54,627 nucleotides of DNA, taken from contig NZ_QLMH01000003.1 of NCBI RefSeq assembly GCF_003259935.1, forward strand, positions 1 to 54,627, in the 5' to 3' direction. Positions 45,009-53,584 of this stretch are shown piece after piece (position 1 is the stretch's first letter; each line of letters starts with the position of its first letter). The position numbers were made by a program, and so were the translations under genes. Below the pieces are notes generated by a model. It did no database searches, was not told the origin of the DNA, and saw nothing but the letters and a program-made list of their open reading frames with translations. This DNA comes from Paranoxybacillus vitaminiphilus (lineage in GTDB: Bacteria; Bacillota; Bacilli; Bacillales; Anoxybacillaceae).

Positions 45009-45638
45009 ATGAGCGGTTTAAAGAAATTCGTTAAAATCATGTGGGTTGTCGTTCTAACTCTTATGATCTCATTCACAGTTCTAGCTCTAATTTTTGGTAG
45101 AGAAGATGCAACATCAACTGAACCTAAACTCTCGCCCGAACAACAAATGGTGAAAGAGGCAGATGATTTCATCGTTAAACACAAGCAGCTAGATATCAAA
45201 ACGTTTGAAAAAGAAATTGTTCCGTTCCTAAACAAAACTCTTTCTGTTAAAGGTGAGTTTTATTTAGAAAAATCGAGTAACTACGCAGGTAGTTTTATCG
45301 CCACCTTTGATAATCTGGAAATTGAAAAAATGAATTTTGAGGCGGTGACAAAAGACGGTTATAAATTCACCTATTTTATGCACCGATTCGCTGCCCATTT
45401 TAAGCTGCCGATTATCGCCAGCTCATTTAATGTGGTTGATACGAACGCAGTGCCAAATCAACAGGTGTTGTACTCCTTTGGTGTAGACGTAGCCAAGAAA
45501 GCACCTGCAGGAGCGTTTGATAAATCGCCCCTTTCTTTAGAAAAGTTTATTGATTTTATGGATAAAAATGCAAACCAAGCCATTGATGCGAACGGGAAAA
45601 CAGATTATAAATTGCGCTGCGTGTTCCGCGCTAGCTAA
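45009..45638 (+). CDS. Membrane-anchored hypothetical protein of prophage
   Basis: A 209-aa protein: cytoplasmic N-tip, one hydrophobic segment (IMWVVVLTLMISFTVLALIF, about 10-29), then a soluble outer domain of about 180 residues with no recognised motif. ATG 45009 with ataggggg. It stands between integrase and repressor with its own terminator, the typical place for lysogeny genes expressed from the prophage (immunity or superinfection exclusion), but this is only positional inference. Confidence 0.7.
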   Translation: MSGLKKFVKIMWVVVLTLMISFTVLALIFGREDATSTEPKLSPEQQMVKEADDFIVKHKQLDIKTFEKEIVPFLNKTLSVKGEFYLEKSSNYAGSFIATFDNLEIEKMNFEAVTKDGYKFTYFMHRFAAHFKLPIIASSFNVVDTNAVPNQQVLYSFGVDVAKKAPAGAFDKSPLSLEKFIDFMDKNANQAIDANGKTDYKLRCVFRAS

Positions 45639-45670
45639 AAAAGAGCAACATAACGAGTTGCTCTTTTCTT
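45637..45670. terminator. Bidirectional terminator
   Basis: 11-bp stem aaaagagcaac/gttgctctttt, between the convergent membrane-protein and repressor genes. Confidence 0.85.
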
Positions 45671-45689
45671 ATTAAATTAATTTTTAGCG

Positions 45690-46346
45690 CTAAAAATTTA
45701 ATACTACTTTTTTCAGTTTTCCGATAATGCGAATGTCCTTCATATTGTTTTTCTGCAGCACGATGGGTGGGTATTTCGGATTCTCACTCTGTAGAATGAC
45801 AGTTCCGTTTGTTTTATAGACCCTTTTCAAAACAGCATCCCCTTCAATAAGTACTGCTGCAATCTCCCCGTTTTCTACATCATCTTGTTGACGAATAAGT
45901 AATAAATCTCCATCCATAATACGCGCACCGATCATAGAATCGCCTTTGGCACGCAAAAAGAAATATTCACCGCCATTTAACCAACTTGAGGGAACATCCT
46001 CATAACCCTCGATTTCTTGATATGCAAGTATGCCGTCTCCACAACTAATCGCCCCAACAATAGGAAGTTTGGTGAATTTGAGAGCAGCAGATTTTCTTTT
46101 TAAATCCCCGGTCGATTCCATATTAAAGCTAGGATCAATATCTGATTTTTTCACGTTAAACGCTTTGGCTAGCTTTTCAACATTGCCCGGGTTAATTAAA
46201 GTTTTGCAATTGATATAGTCAGATAAAGTACTTTTAGAAATACCTGATACCTCGCTAGTTTTTAACTGTGTCCAACCTCTTTCTTTCATTAAGCGTTTGA
46301 TGTTTTCAGATATAGTTTGTTTAAGCGGTAAATCCCTGTCAATCAA
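45690..46346 (-). CDS. Prophage repressor with S24 self-cleavage domain
   Basis: CI/LexA-like repressor (218 aa). N-terminal HTH of the XRE type (about 10-68: ENIKRLMKERGWTQLKTSEV...SKSTLSDY). C-terminal S24 peptidase domain with catalytic Ser137 (GDSMIG) and Lys174 (AVLKRVY); the likely cleavage site is Cys102-Gly103 in AISCGDG. RecA-stimulated cleavage during DNA damage would induce the phage. Its leftward promoter overlaps operator O1, indicating autoregulation. Confidence 0.92.
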   Translation of the reverse strand: MIDRDLPLKQTISENIKRLMKERGWTQLKTSEVSGISKSTLSDYINCKTLINPGNVEKLAKAFNVKKSDIDPSFNMESTGDLKRKSAALKFTKLPIVGAISCGDGILAYQEIEGYEDVPSSWLNGGEYFFLRAKGDSMIGARIMDGDLLLIRQQDDVENGEIAAVLIEGDAVLKRVYKTNGTVILQSENPKYPPIVLQKNNMKDIRIIGKLKKVVLNF

Positions 46347-46380
46347 CTATCACACCTCCTCTCTATCCATTCTATCCCAT

Positions 46381-46409
46381 ATGATATCCGAAAATATGCG
46401 GAAAGTAAA
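46381..46409 (-). promoter_or_regulatory. Leftward repressor promoter with operator O1
   Basis: Minus strand: TTTACT (46409-46404), 17-bp spacer, TATCAT (46386-46381). O1, CCGA-AAATAT-GCGG (46388-46401), fills the spacer. Confidence 0.7.
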
Positions 46410-46417
46410 TATTTTTT

Positions 46418-46431
46418 CCGAAAAAACTCGA
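46418..46431. promoter_or_regulatory. Operator O2
   Basis: CCGA-AAAAAC-TCGA, one mismatch from the CCGA-N6-TCGG consensus. Confidence 0.65.
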
Positions 46432-46459
46432 AAAATACCGCATAAAAATTATTTTTTTT

Positions 46460-46473
46460 CCGAGAAAAATCGG
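46460..46473. promoter_or_regulatory. Operator O3
   Basis: CCGA-GAAAAA-TCGG, perfect consensus, directly upstream of the rightward -35 box and 22 bp (two helical turns) from O4. Confidence 0.75.
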
Positions 46474-46502
46474 TTGACATTCCGAAAAAACTCGGATAAT
46501 AT
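46474..46502 (+). promoter_or_regulatory. Rightward early promoter with operator O4
   Basis: TTGACA (46474-46479), 17-bp spacer, TAATAT (46497-46502). O4, CCGA-AAAAAC-TCGG (46482-46495), lies in the spacer, so repressor binding would block RNA polymerase. Confidence 0.8.
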
Positions 46503-46533
46503 ATAACCAAGCAGAAAAAAGGAGGTGAAAATA

Positions 46534-46767
46534 TTGCAGATTACTTTACGGGCGGCGAGAGTAAATGCAGGGTTAACACTAGTTGAAGCTTCTAAATTAT
46601 TTGGTATTAATAAGGATACATTAGCCAAATATGAACGGGATTCTTCGAATGTGCCTAGAAAATTCTTTATCAAAATTGAAGAAGTTTATGGGGTGCCAGT
46701 GGACAATATTTTTTTTGGTAAAGAATCCGAATTTTTTCGGAAGAACAATCGCGCGCGAACAGCCTAA
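46534..46767 (+). CDS. Cro-like XRE-family regulator
   Basis: A 77-aa HTH protein (MQITLRAARVNAGLTLVEASKLFGINKDTLAKYERD): first gene of the early operon, expected to act as Cro or an early activator. I chose TTG 46534 since aggagg ends 8 nt before; a GTG at 46525 lies within the ribosome-binding site. A fifth CCGA-N6-TCGG site (46727-46740) is in its 3' end. Confidence 0.85.
   Translation: MQITLRAARVNAGLTLVEASKLFGINKDTLAKYERDSSNVPRKFFIKIEEVYGVPVDNIFFGKESEFFRKNNRARTA
46727..46740. promoter_or_regulatory. Operator-like site O5 inside the cro-like gene
   Basis: CCGA-ATTTTT-TCGG, perfect consensus, 232 bp after the end of O4. May support looping or be a roadblock. Confidence 0.55.
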
Positions 46768-46867
46768 AAGGTAAATAGTACAAGAACGAGGTGATAATTT
46801 GTCAGTAATTCATAATGTTGTACACAGCAGCCTTTTGCATACATCTCCTATAAAGGAGATGGTCACC

Positions 46868-47014
46868 ATGAAAAAACAACCAGAAGTAATCGTACGATGC
46901 GTAGGGGCAAGGAAAGAGCCGTCAAAAGAAGCTTTAGATCGTTTTATAGAAATTTACGTAAGGATGGTAAAAGAAAACCAAAAGAAATTGAAGGAAGTTG
47001 ACCGCAAATGCTAG
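46868..47014 (+). CDS. Small phage hypothetical protein
   Basis: A 48-aa basic, helical protein (MKKQPEVIVRCVGARKEPSK...). ATG 46868 with aaaggag upstream. A TTG start at 46799 with gaggtga would add 23 residues of less typical sequence. Overlaps the next gene by 7 bp. Function unknown. Confidence 0.6.
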   Translation: MKKQPEVIVRCVGARKEPSKEALDRFIEIYVRMVKENQKKLKEVDRKC

Positions 47015-47280
47015 GCGATCATATCAAACGCACAACGCGTGAAATTGACGCATTTCTTGAGCAGTACACACTCGGCACACTCATCGTCGACGGTGACACC
47101 GTTTCACTTGAGACGAAGCAGGGCGAAATCGTGCTGGATGAAACATACATCATCGAAGTGTTCGACGGTGAGAAGTATCACCCGATCACGTATGACCAAG
47201 CACGAAATACGATGTCTCGCGACGGCTGGCCACTCTACGCAGGGTTGGAAGCGAGGGTGAAAGAAGGTGAGCAACATTGA
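47008..47280 (+). CDS. Phage hypothetical protein
   Basis: A 90-aa acidic protein (MLGDHIKRTTREIDAFLEQY...). A beta-rich middle (GTLIVDGDTVSLETKQGEIV) precedes a short helical end. GC content is higher than flanking genes. Not recognised. Coupled to the preceding and following genes by short overlaps. Confidence 0.6.
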   Translation: MLGDHIKRTTREIDAFLEQYTLGTLIVDGDTVSLETKQGEIVLDETYIIEVFDGEKYHPITYDQARNTMSRDGWPLYAGLEARVKEGEQH

Positions 47281-47492
47281 TGGTCGGTGAAATGCTTCAG
47301 TATACGAATCGTTTGAAAGAAATCGTGGGTTGCAACTGCCCGGACCAAGTGAAAAATGTTCGGTTGGCCAATCTCATGACGGATTTGGAAAGCGCCTATG
47401 GGATTCCAGCTACACGCGATGAACAATTTGAAAAACAGAAGCCTTTTGTTATGCAACTTTACCGCGCTGTATCAGAAGCGCGAAGCATTTGA
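47280..47492 (+). CDS. Small phage hypothetical protein
   Basis: A 70-aa helical protein (MVGEMLQYTNRLKEIVGCNC...). ATG 47280 overlaps the previous stop (TGATG) and has aaggtga upstream; TTG 47277 is the alternative. Function unknown. Confidence 0.6.
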   Translation: MVGEMLQYTNRLKEIVGCNCPDQVKNVRLANLMTDLESAYGIPATRDEQFEKQKPFVMQLYRAVSEARSI

Positions 47493-47544
47493 GAAAATAA
47501 ACCGTTTATTTCATTTTAACTCATTCATGTAGGAGGGTGAAAGT

Positions 47545-48060
47545 ATGAATATCACAATTGAAATTAAAGCGCCGGAACTCGCGGCATCTATTTTAGCTCT
47601 AGCAAGTGCGTTGGACCGTAGAACAGGGAGTATTGCAAAAGCAACCGAAGTACTTGAAAATGCTAAAGCTTCTTCACCTACAGCACCAGCATCTCCAATT
47701 GGAAATACAACTCAATTAACACCGGCGCAACAAGCGACTGTACAACAATCCGTACCAACAGCAGTACCTACAGCTGCACCAACAACACCAGTGCAACAAC
47801 CAGCACAGCAGCCTACACAACAAGCTGAACAACTAGTGCAACAGCCAGTACAACAAGCACCGCAACCGGTGCCGACTTCAGCACCGAGCTACACGCTAGA
47901 TCAACTAGCAGTAGCCGCAACACAGCTTGTCGATGCCGGTAGACGTGAAGAACTAGTTCAACTGCTTTCCTCTTTTGGTGTACAAGCTTTGACCGCACTT
48001 CCAAAAGAGCAATACGGTGCTTTTGCAACGAAATTGCGTGAAATGGGGGCAAAAATCTAA
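47545..48060 (+). CDS. Phage protein with Pro/Gln-rich linker
   Basis: A 171-aa protein. N-terminal alpha segment (about 1-42, PELAASILALASALDRRTGS), a disordered Gln/Pro/Thr/Ala-rich linker (about 43-117, repeated VQQP/AQQP units), and a C-terminal alpha domain (about 118-171, TLDQLAVAATQLVDAGRREE...). Layout resembles scaffold or adaptor proteins rather than an enzyme. ATG with aggaggg. Overlaps the DUF2800 gene by 1 bp. Confidence 0.7.
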   Translation: MNITIEIKAPELAASILALASALDRRTGSIAKATEVLENAKASSPTAPASPIGNTTQLTPAQQATVQQSVPTAVPTAAPTTPVQQPAQQPTQQAEQLVQQPVQQAPQPVPTSAPSYTLDQLAVAATQLVDAGRREELVQLLSSFGVQALTALPKEQYGAFATKLREMGAKI

Positions 48061-49232
48061 TGGCAGCTATCGCGCATGCTGAACGAGAACACGCACTCCT
48101 GTCGGCCAGCGCCGCCCATCGCTGGCTGGCTTGCACGCCAAGTGTTCGACTCGAGGAACAATTCCCGGATACCACGTCGCCATATGCCCAGGAAGGGACA
48201 TTAGCCCATGAAATTGCTGAACTCAAATTACGAAAATATTTCATTGAACCTATGAGCCAACGTTCTTTCTCTGCGAAACTGAACAAATTCAAAAAGCACG
48301 AATTGTTCCAGGAAGAAATGCTGAAACATACCGACACCTACCTTGAATATCTGAAAGAGATTACGCTCGCTTTTCCATCTAAACCGTATGTAGCCGTAGA
48401 AAAAAGAGTGGATTACAGTGCCTATGCGCCTGGCGGGTTCGGTACTTGTGACTGCATCATCATTCACGGTGAACATCTGTATGTCACCGATTTTAAGTAT
48501 GGTAAAGGCGTTCCTGTGAGTGCTGAAAACAATCCGCAGATGAAACTGTACGCTCTTGGTGCTTATTTGGAATACAGTTTGCTATATCCTATTCAGCATG
48601 TTCACTTAACCATTGTGCAGCCGAGATTAGACAGCATTTCGGAATGGTCTCTTTCTATCGACGAGTTGTTGGCTTGGGGCGAAGAAATTAAGCCGATTGC
48701 ACAAAAAGCGTTCAACGGTGAGGGGGATTTTGTTCCAGGAGAACATTGCAAATTCTGTCGTGCCAAAGCGCAATGCCGAGCAAGAGCTGATCAATATACA
48801 GCTCTCGAGGACTTCAAGTTGATGAAACCACCTCTTATCAGCAATGAGGAGGTAGGGGCTATTTTAGAAAAGGCGCAACACATTGAAGCATGGGTGAAGG
48901 ACTTAAAAGAATACGCTCTTGCTGAATGTTTGAAAGGCAATGAGATTCCTGGATGGAAAGCGGTAGAGGGAAGAAGTACACGGCAATTTGCCGATTTAGA
49001 TAAAGCATTTGAGCATCTTAAACAAAATGGTATCGATGAAGCAATGCTTTATGAACGTGTACCTTTAACTGTTGCCAAAATTGAAAAAGTGCTTAAGAAA
49101 GCAGAGTTTACTAGATTGCTAGAAGAGCCTGGTTTTGTTGTAAAAACACCTGGTAAACCTGCTCTCGTTCCAATCTCGGACAAACGTGAAGCAATTACTG
49201 CTGCACCTGATGCGGCAGATGATTTTCAATAA
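48060..49232 (+). CDS. DUF2800 protein, Cas4/RecB-like nuclease fold
   Basis: A 390-aa protein of the DUF2800 family, common beside DUF2815 and DNA polymerase A in Firmicute phages. The PD-(D/E)XK pattern is seen: EGTLAHEIAELKL, GTCDCIIIHGEHLYVTDFKYGKG (about 130-152, core D...DFKYGKG), and a C-terminal cysteine cluster GEHCKFCRAKAQCRA (about 225-240) typical of an iron-sulfur cluster as in Cas4/AddB. Likely an exonuclease in recombination or replication. ATG 48060 overlaps the prior stop. Confidence 0.85.
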   Translation: MAAIAHAEREHALLSASAAHRWLACTPSVRLEEQFPDTTSPYAQEGTLAHEIAELKLRKYFIEPMSQRSFSAKLNKFKKHELFQEEMLKHTDTYLEYLKEITLAFPSKPYVAVEKRVDYSAYAPGGFGTCDCIIIHGEHLYVTDFKYGKGVPVSAENNPQMKLYALGAYLEYSLLYPIQHVHLTIVQPRLDSISEWSLSIDELLAWGEEIKPIAQKAFNGEGDFVPGEHCKFCRAKAQCRARADQYTALEDFKLMKPPLISNEEVGAILEKAQHIEAWVKDLKEYALAECLKGNEIPGWKAVEGRSTRQFADLDKAFEHLKQNGIDEAMLYERVPLTVAKIEKVLKKAEFTRLLEEPGFVVKTPGKPALVPISDKREAITAAPDAADDFQ

Positions 49233-49262
49233 AACACTAAAACGAAAGGGAGAAGTGATAGT

Positions 49263-49979
49263 ATGGCAAATCAAAATCCAACTCGTGTTGTAACTGGAGA
49301 AGTCCGTTTCTCTTACGTCAATCTATTAAAACCGCGTGAAAATCAGTTCGGAGGAGAGCCGAAATATAGCGTCACAATTCTTCTTCCAAAGTCTGATGTT
49401 ATGACAAAGCAAAAAATCGATGCAGCCATTCAAGCAGCCAAAGAAATTGGTAAGCAAAAATGCTGGAGTGGGGTCATTCCTCCAGTTGTGGCCATCCCAA
49501 TCTATGATGGGGACGGTGTGCGTCCATCAGATGGCATGCCGTTCGGTGAAGAGTGCAAAGGACATTGGGTGTTCACGGCAACATCGAAAGTGGACCAACC
49601 GCCAAAAATCGTGGACATTCATTTGAATCCGATCATGGATCCAACTGAAATTTATTCCGGTATGTATGGCCGCATTGCCGTCAATTTTGCACCATACAAC
49701 CAAGCAGGGAAAAAAGGCATTGGCTGCTACATCAGTACCAACGTGCAGAAAACGCGCGACGGTGAGCCGTTAGGGGCAGCTGCACCAGCTGCGGAAGATG
49801 ATTTCGGGGGACCTGCACCACAACCAAATGTTCAAGCTCAAATGCCGTACGGTATGCAACAACCGGCACAACCGTATCAACAAGTTCCGCCAAGTTATGC
49901 ACCGGGATATCAACAACAACCACAACAATATGATCCTATTACAGGACAACCTATTAACGGTGGAGTGTACGGAATATGA
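49263..49979 (+). CDS. DUF2815 protein, ssDNA-binding-like
   Basis: A 238-aa protein of the DUF2815 family, thought to be a T7 gp2.5-like OB-fold ssDNA-binding protein. N-terminal 165 residues are folded (VTGEVRFSYVNLLKP, YSVTILLPKSD, GCYISTNVQKT). The C-terminal 70 residues are disordered and Gln/Pro/Tyr-rich with an acidic patch (PAAEDDFGG). Strong ribosome-binding site aaagggagaag. Coupled to the polymerase gene by ATGA overlap. Confidence 0.85.
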   Translation: MANQNPTRVVTGEVRFSYVNLLKPRENQFGGEPKYSVTILLPKSDVMTKQKIDAAIQAAKEIGKQKCWSGVIPPVVAIPIYDGDGVRPSDGMPFGEECKGHWVFTATSKVDQPPKIVDIHLNPIMDPTEIYSGMYGRIAVNFAPYNQAGKKGIGCYISTNVQKTRDGEPLGAAAPAAEDDFGGPAPQPNVQAQMPYGMQQPAQPYQQVPPSYAPGYQQQPQQYDPITGQPINGGVYGI

Positions 49980-51946
49980 TCCGTACACTCAACATCGACA
50001 TCGAGACGTATTCATCCGTAGACATTCAAAAATCGGGGCTCTACAAATATGTTCAGAGCCCTGACTTTGAAATCCTACTCTTTGCCTATTCAGTCAATGG
50101 TGGCGAAACGAAAGTTATTGACCTGGCACAAGGCGAGCAAATACCAATGGATATCATTACTGCACTTGGCGATCCGAAGGTCACTAAGCACGCTTACAAT
50201 GCAGCTTTTGAATGGTACTGTTTGAGTAAATTTTTTCATACGCCACTCGAGCAGTGGCGTTGCACGATGATTCATGGTCTGTATTGCGGATACACAGCTG
50301 GACTGGATGCGACAGCAAAAGCTTTAGGACTGCCACAGGAAAAGCAAAAAATGTCCATTGGCTCATCCCTGATTAAGTTGTTTTGCACACCAACCACTCC
50401 AAACAAAAAGAACGGAGGGCGAACGAGAACACTTCCACACCATGAACCAGAGAAGTGGGACCTTTTCAAAGAATACTGCCGGCAAGACGTCGAAGTGGAA
50501 AAAGAGATTGAAAGAAGACTATCAAATTTCCCAGTTCCTCATCATGAACAGAAGATGTGGGAGTTGGATCAGTTTATCAACGTTTATGGCGTGAAAATCG
50601 ATCAACAAATGGTAGATGGAGCTCTTTATATAGATCAGTTAGCCACAACTCAATTGATGGAAGAAGCCGTATCCATTACGGGGCTAGACAACCCGAACAG
50701 TGCTCAACAGGTGATGAAATGGTTATCCGGTCAAGGTGTGAATGTGGACAACCTTCAAAAAGAAACCGTATCAAAACTCATCAAGGAAACAACCGGCAAT
50801 GTCAAAAGAGTGCTGGAAATACGTCAAGAGTTGGCCAAAACAAGTGTAAAGAAGTACCAAGCAATGAAAGAGGCAGTTTGTGAGGATGGACGAGTAAGAG
50901 GGCTTCTCCAATTTTATGGAGCCAACAGAACTGGTCGATGGGCAGGCAGACTTGTCCAAGTGCAAAACCTTCCTCGGAACTATCTTGAAACCCTGTCTCA
51001 TGCTAGAGAATTGGTGAGACAAAAGAAATATGAAGCTCTGAAACTCATCTACGGAAATGTTCCCGATACACTTTCACAACTCATACGAACAGCGTTCGTT
51101 CCGAGTGAAGGAAACATCTTTGTCATCTGCGATTTTAGCGCAATCGAAGCGAGAGTCATTGCATGGCTAGCCGGTGAACAATGGCGGCTAGACGTGTTTA
51201 ATACACACGGCAAAATTTATGAAGCTTCGGCTTCCCAAATGTTTGGTGTCCCGATTGAACTCATTAAAAAGGGCAATCCAGAGTACGAGTTGCGACAAAA
51301 AGGAAAAGTGGCCGAACTTGCATTAGGTTACCAGGGCGGGTCTGGCGCGTTAATCTCAATGGGCGCTTTAGATATGGGACTAACGGAAGAAGAACTTCCG
51401 GACATTGTGCGGCGCTGGCGGGCTTCGAACAAACGCATTGTTGATTTATGGTACAGCTTAGAGAATGCAGCGCTTTCCGTCATGAGAACGGGGCAGCCGG
51501 CAGGGGTAAAAGGATTAATTCTTGCAAGAGAAAGTGACATCATCAACGGTTTAGACTTCTTAACAATCACCTTGCCAAGTGGACGGAAATTATTCTACGC
51601 CAAACCGTTTTTGGCAGAAAACGAATTTGGGAAAGAAGCTTTGTATTATTATGGCTTGAACCAAACCTCTAAGAAATGGGAAAGAATCTCTACGTATGGC
51701 GGGAAACTCGTGGAAAACGTGGTGCAAGCCATATCAAGGGATTGCTTGGCCGAAAGCTTGAAACGTCTAAGCCTAGCAGGCTATCAAACTGTCATGCATA
51801 TTCACGACGAAGTCGTGTTAGAAGTTCCAAAAGAGAAAGCAGACCTGGACCGAATCGCCGCGATAATGGGCGCGCCGATTGAATGGGCGCCAGGTCTACC
51901 GTTAAAAGCTGAAGGTTTTATTTCAGAATTCTACAGAAAGGACTGA
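49976..51946 (+). CDS. Phage DNA polymerase, family A
   Basis: Replicative polymerase of 656 aa. N-terminal 3'-5' exonuclease with Exo I (Asp8, Glu10 in NIDIETYS) and an Exo III-like CRQDVEVEKEI (about 163-173). Polymerase motif A DFSAIEARVIAWLAGE (Asp), motif B about 440-455 (RQKGKVAELALGYQGG) and motif C HIHDEVVLE. No 5'-3' exonuclease, so a T7-type replicase rather than Pol I. ATG overlaps the DUF2815 stop. Confidence 0.95.
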   Translation: MIRTLNIDIETYSSVDIQKSGLYKYVQSPDFEILLFAYSVNGGETKVIDLAQGEQIPMDIITALGDPKVTKHAYNAAFEWYCLSKFFHTPLEQWRCTMIHGLYCGYTAGLDATAKALGLPQEKQKMSIGSSLIKLFCTPTTPNKKNGGRTRTLPHHEPEKWDLFKEYCRQDVEVEKEIERRLSNFPVPHHEQKMWELDQFINVYGVKIDQQMVDGALYIDQLATTQLMEEAVSITGLDNPNSAQQVMKWLSGQGVNVDNLQKETVSKLIKETTGNVKRVLEIRQELAKTSVKKYQAMKEAVCEDGRVRGLLQFYGANRTGRWAGRLVQVQNLPRNYLETLSHARELVRQKKYEALKLIYGNVPDTLSQLIRTAFVPSEGNIFVICDFSAIEARVIAWLAGEQWRLDVFNTHGKIYEASASQMFGVPIELIKKGNPEYELRQKGKVAELALGYQGGSGALISMGALDMGLTEEELPDIVRRWRASNKRIVDLWYSLENAALSVMRTGQPAGVKGLILARESDIINGLDFLTITLPSGRKLFYAKPFLAENEFGKEALYYYGLNQTSKKWERISTYGGKLVENVVQAISRDCLAESLKRLSLAGYQTVMHIHDEVVLEVPKEKADLDRIAAIMGAPIEWAPGLPLKAEGFISEFYRKD

Positions 51947-52542
51947 TGCAAATGCTCGCATACGAAACATTCATGAAACACGCTGCTAAAGTAACGAAAA
52001 GCATCAAAGAAAGCGTCAAAGAGAAAAATCCAGCTTTGATTGGGGTAAAACACTTTGCCAACGGCGATGCGGTTGTAAGTGATGCAATTCGCATTTACCT
52101 GGCGAAGAGGATACATGATCGTACTGATGAAGCGATTATCACGCCGGACGGAAAGAAAGTTAAAACGGCATATCCAGATATTTCACGGTTTTTCAGAGAA
52201 GATGAACCTGGACAAGAAGTAAAGCTTGATTTGCCAGAAATTTTAACAGCTACAGACATTATATATTCAGTCGGACGTTTGGCGAAAGAGCTTGTTATTT
52301 GTGAACTAAAAGAGGATCATATTCGTTTTGTTTCGCATGAACTAAAAATCTTTTACTCATTACCAATCTTTCAATTTAATGTGTATATGAACGTTGAATA
52401 TTTGCTCGATGCTCTAAAACTAATCAAAGCTAGTAATTCTAAAACAGTTGTTTTGAAATTTTATGACCGTCTCAAACCCTTACGAATTGAGAATGAAGAT
52501 GGTTCATTACTCATTCTTATATTACCGATTCGGATGTATTAA
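51946..52542 (+). CDS. Sliding-clamp-like protein (DnaN C-terminal domain)
   Basis: A 198-aa protein whose last 60 residues (VYMNVEYLLDALKLIKASNS...LLILILPIRMY) strongly resemble domain III and the C-terminal tail of bacterial DnaN clamps (pattern YLLDALKAL...LILPVRTY as I recall it for B. subtilis). It is half the length of DnaN, so it has about one and a half domains. The N-terminal part (1-85) is basic and not recognised. Located directly after the DNA polymerase (TGATG overlap), so a processivity role is attractive but inferred. Confidence 0.65.
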   Translation: MQMLAYETFMKHAAKVTKSIKESVKEKNPALIGVKHFANGDAVVSDAIRIYLAKRIHDRTDEAIITPDGKKVKTAYPDISRFFREDEPGQEVKLDLPEILTATDIIYSVGRLAKELVICELKEDHIRFVSHELKIFYSLPIFQFNVYMNVEYLLDALKLIKASNSKTVVLKFYDRLKPLRIENEDGSLLILILPIRMY

Positions 52543-52556
52543 AGGAGGTGCTCTCA

Positions 52557-52979
52557 TTGAAAATCATAAGCGGTAACTTTGAAAATTTAAAGTCAGAAAT
52601 GAAACTGCACCTTGAAAATGTCAAAAGAAAAATAAAAATCTATGAATCAGAACGAAAACGGAAAAAGTATTTGAACGAATACGAACAAAAGAAATTGCAA
52701 GAATTATATAACCTAAAACGGATTTATACGCCGACAAATGTTTTACCGGTAAAAATTAACGGCACGAATCTGGTGATTGATTTTAAAATCTATCAATCTT
52801 TTATGAAAAAGATTCAACCTTTTACATTTCAAATTATAACATCGTCTAATCGATTATGTATCGAATACCAAACCGACACTCATTCTAAAGGTTGTTTAGA
52901 ACTGTATGATTTATCCTCTTTCTTTTCCAACTTTCAAAACATTCCCGTTGGAGGGATAGACAGAAAGGAGCGCTTATAA
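52557..52979 (+). CDS. Phage hypothetical protein
   Basis: A 140-aa protein: basic coiled-coil-like start (about 8-50, Lys/Glu-rich) and a beta-rich half (about 60-125, TNLVIDFKIYQSFMKKIQPF...). I chose TTG 52557 since aaggagg ends 8 nt before; GTG 52548 lies in the ribosome-binding site. Not recognised. Confidence 0.6.
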   Translation: MKIISGNFENLKSEMKLHLENVKRKIKIYESERKRKKYLNEYEQKKLQELYNLKRIYTPTNVLPVKINGTNLVIDFKIYQSFMKKIQPFTFQIITSSNRLCIEYQTDTHSKGCLELYDLSSFFSNFQNIPVGGIDRKERL

Positions 52980-53584
52980 TGTCTGACTTAAAAGACATTA
53001 TACTGCGAAAAGGTAGTATTCAAACAATGTCTTTTGAACAAGTTTTTCAGCGCTATCAAAACTTACTTAAAAAGAAAGCTTATTCTTGGTCTACTACTTA
53101 TAGATATGAATTTGATGAATTGTTCCAAGTTGCTTCAATCGCTTTATGGCAAGCATATAGAAAATACGACTCTTCTAAATATCCAATCCCTTTTGGTGCA
53201 CTTGCTGTCAAATATATTGATTACTCTCTATTAGCTTATCACAATAAACACAAACCTAAATTTGATCGGGAAACTTCCCAAATTAAATCCATAATGAGTC
53301 TCCATCAGCTTGTCATAGACAAAGATGGGGAGGGAACGGAGCTTATGGAACTAATTGGGCAAGAAGAAACGTTCACAGAGGAAACCGTTGACCGAATTGT
53401 AATTGATAGCTTGTTTAAGAAATTCTCTAATCAGCAGAGACAAGATATTTTAGATTACATCAACGGTCATAAATTTAAGGAAATGGCTGAATCAAAAGGA
53501 GTTTCGAGCCAGGTCGTTTCATCAAGAATTCGAAGCTCTTTCTTAAAATTCCGTACCATGTATATAAAGGAGATGCTCTCATGA
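52979..53584 (+). CDS. Sigma-70-like phage transcription factor
   Basis: A 201-aa protein with a region-2-like segment (about 20-90: QRYQNLLKKKAYSW, DELFQVASIALWQAYRKYD, VKYIDYSLL) and a C-terminal HTH (about 150-195: GHKFKEMAESKGVSSQVVSS, typical of region 4). Probably directs RNA polymerase to phage genes, as in Xpf-like or late sigma factors. ATG with aaaggag; coupled to both neighbours. Confidence 0.8.
   Translation: MSDLKDIILRKGSIQTMSFEQVFQRYQNLLKKKAYSWSTTYRYEFDELFQVASIALWQAYRKYDSSKYPIPFGALAVKYIDYSLLAYHNKHKPKFDRETSQIKSIMSLHQLVIDKDGEGTELMELIGQEETFTEETVDRIVIDSLFKKFSNQQRQDILDYINGHKFKEMAESKGVSSQVVSSRIRSSFLKFRTMYIKEMLS

Noticed and set aside
47813-48337. Minus-strand frame antisense to the linker and DUF2800 genes
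   Set aside because: Arises from Gln/Pro repeats read in reverse; no start signals.
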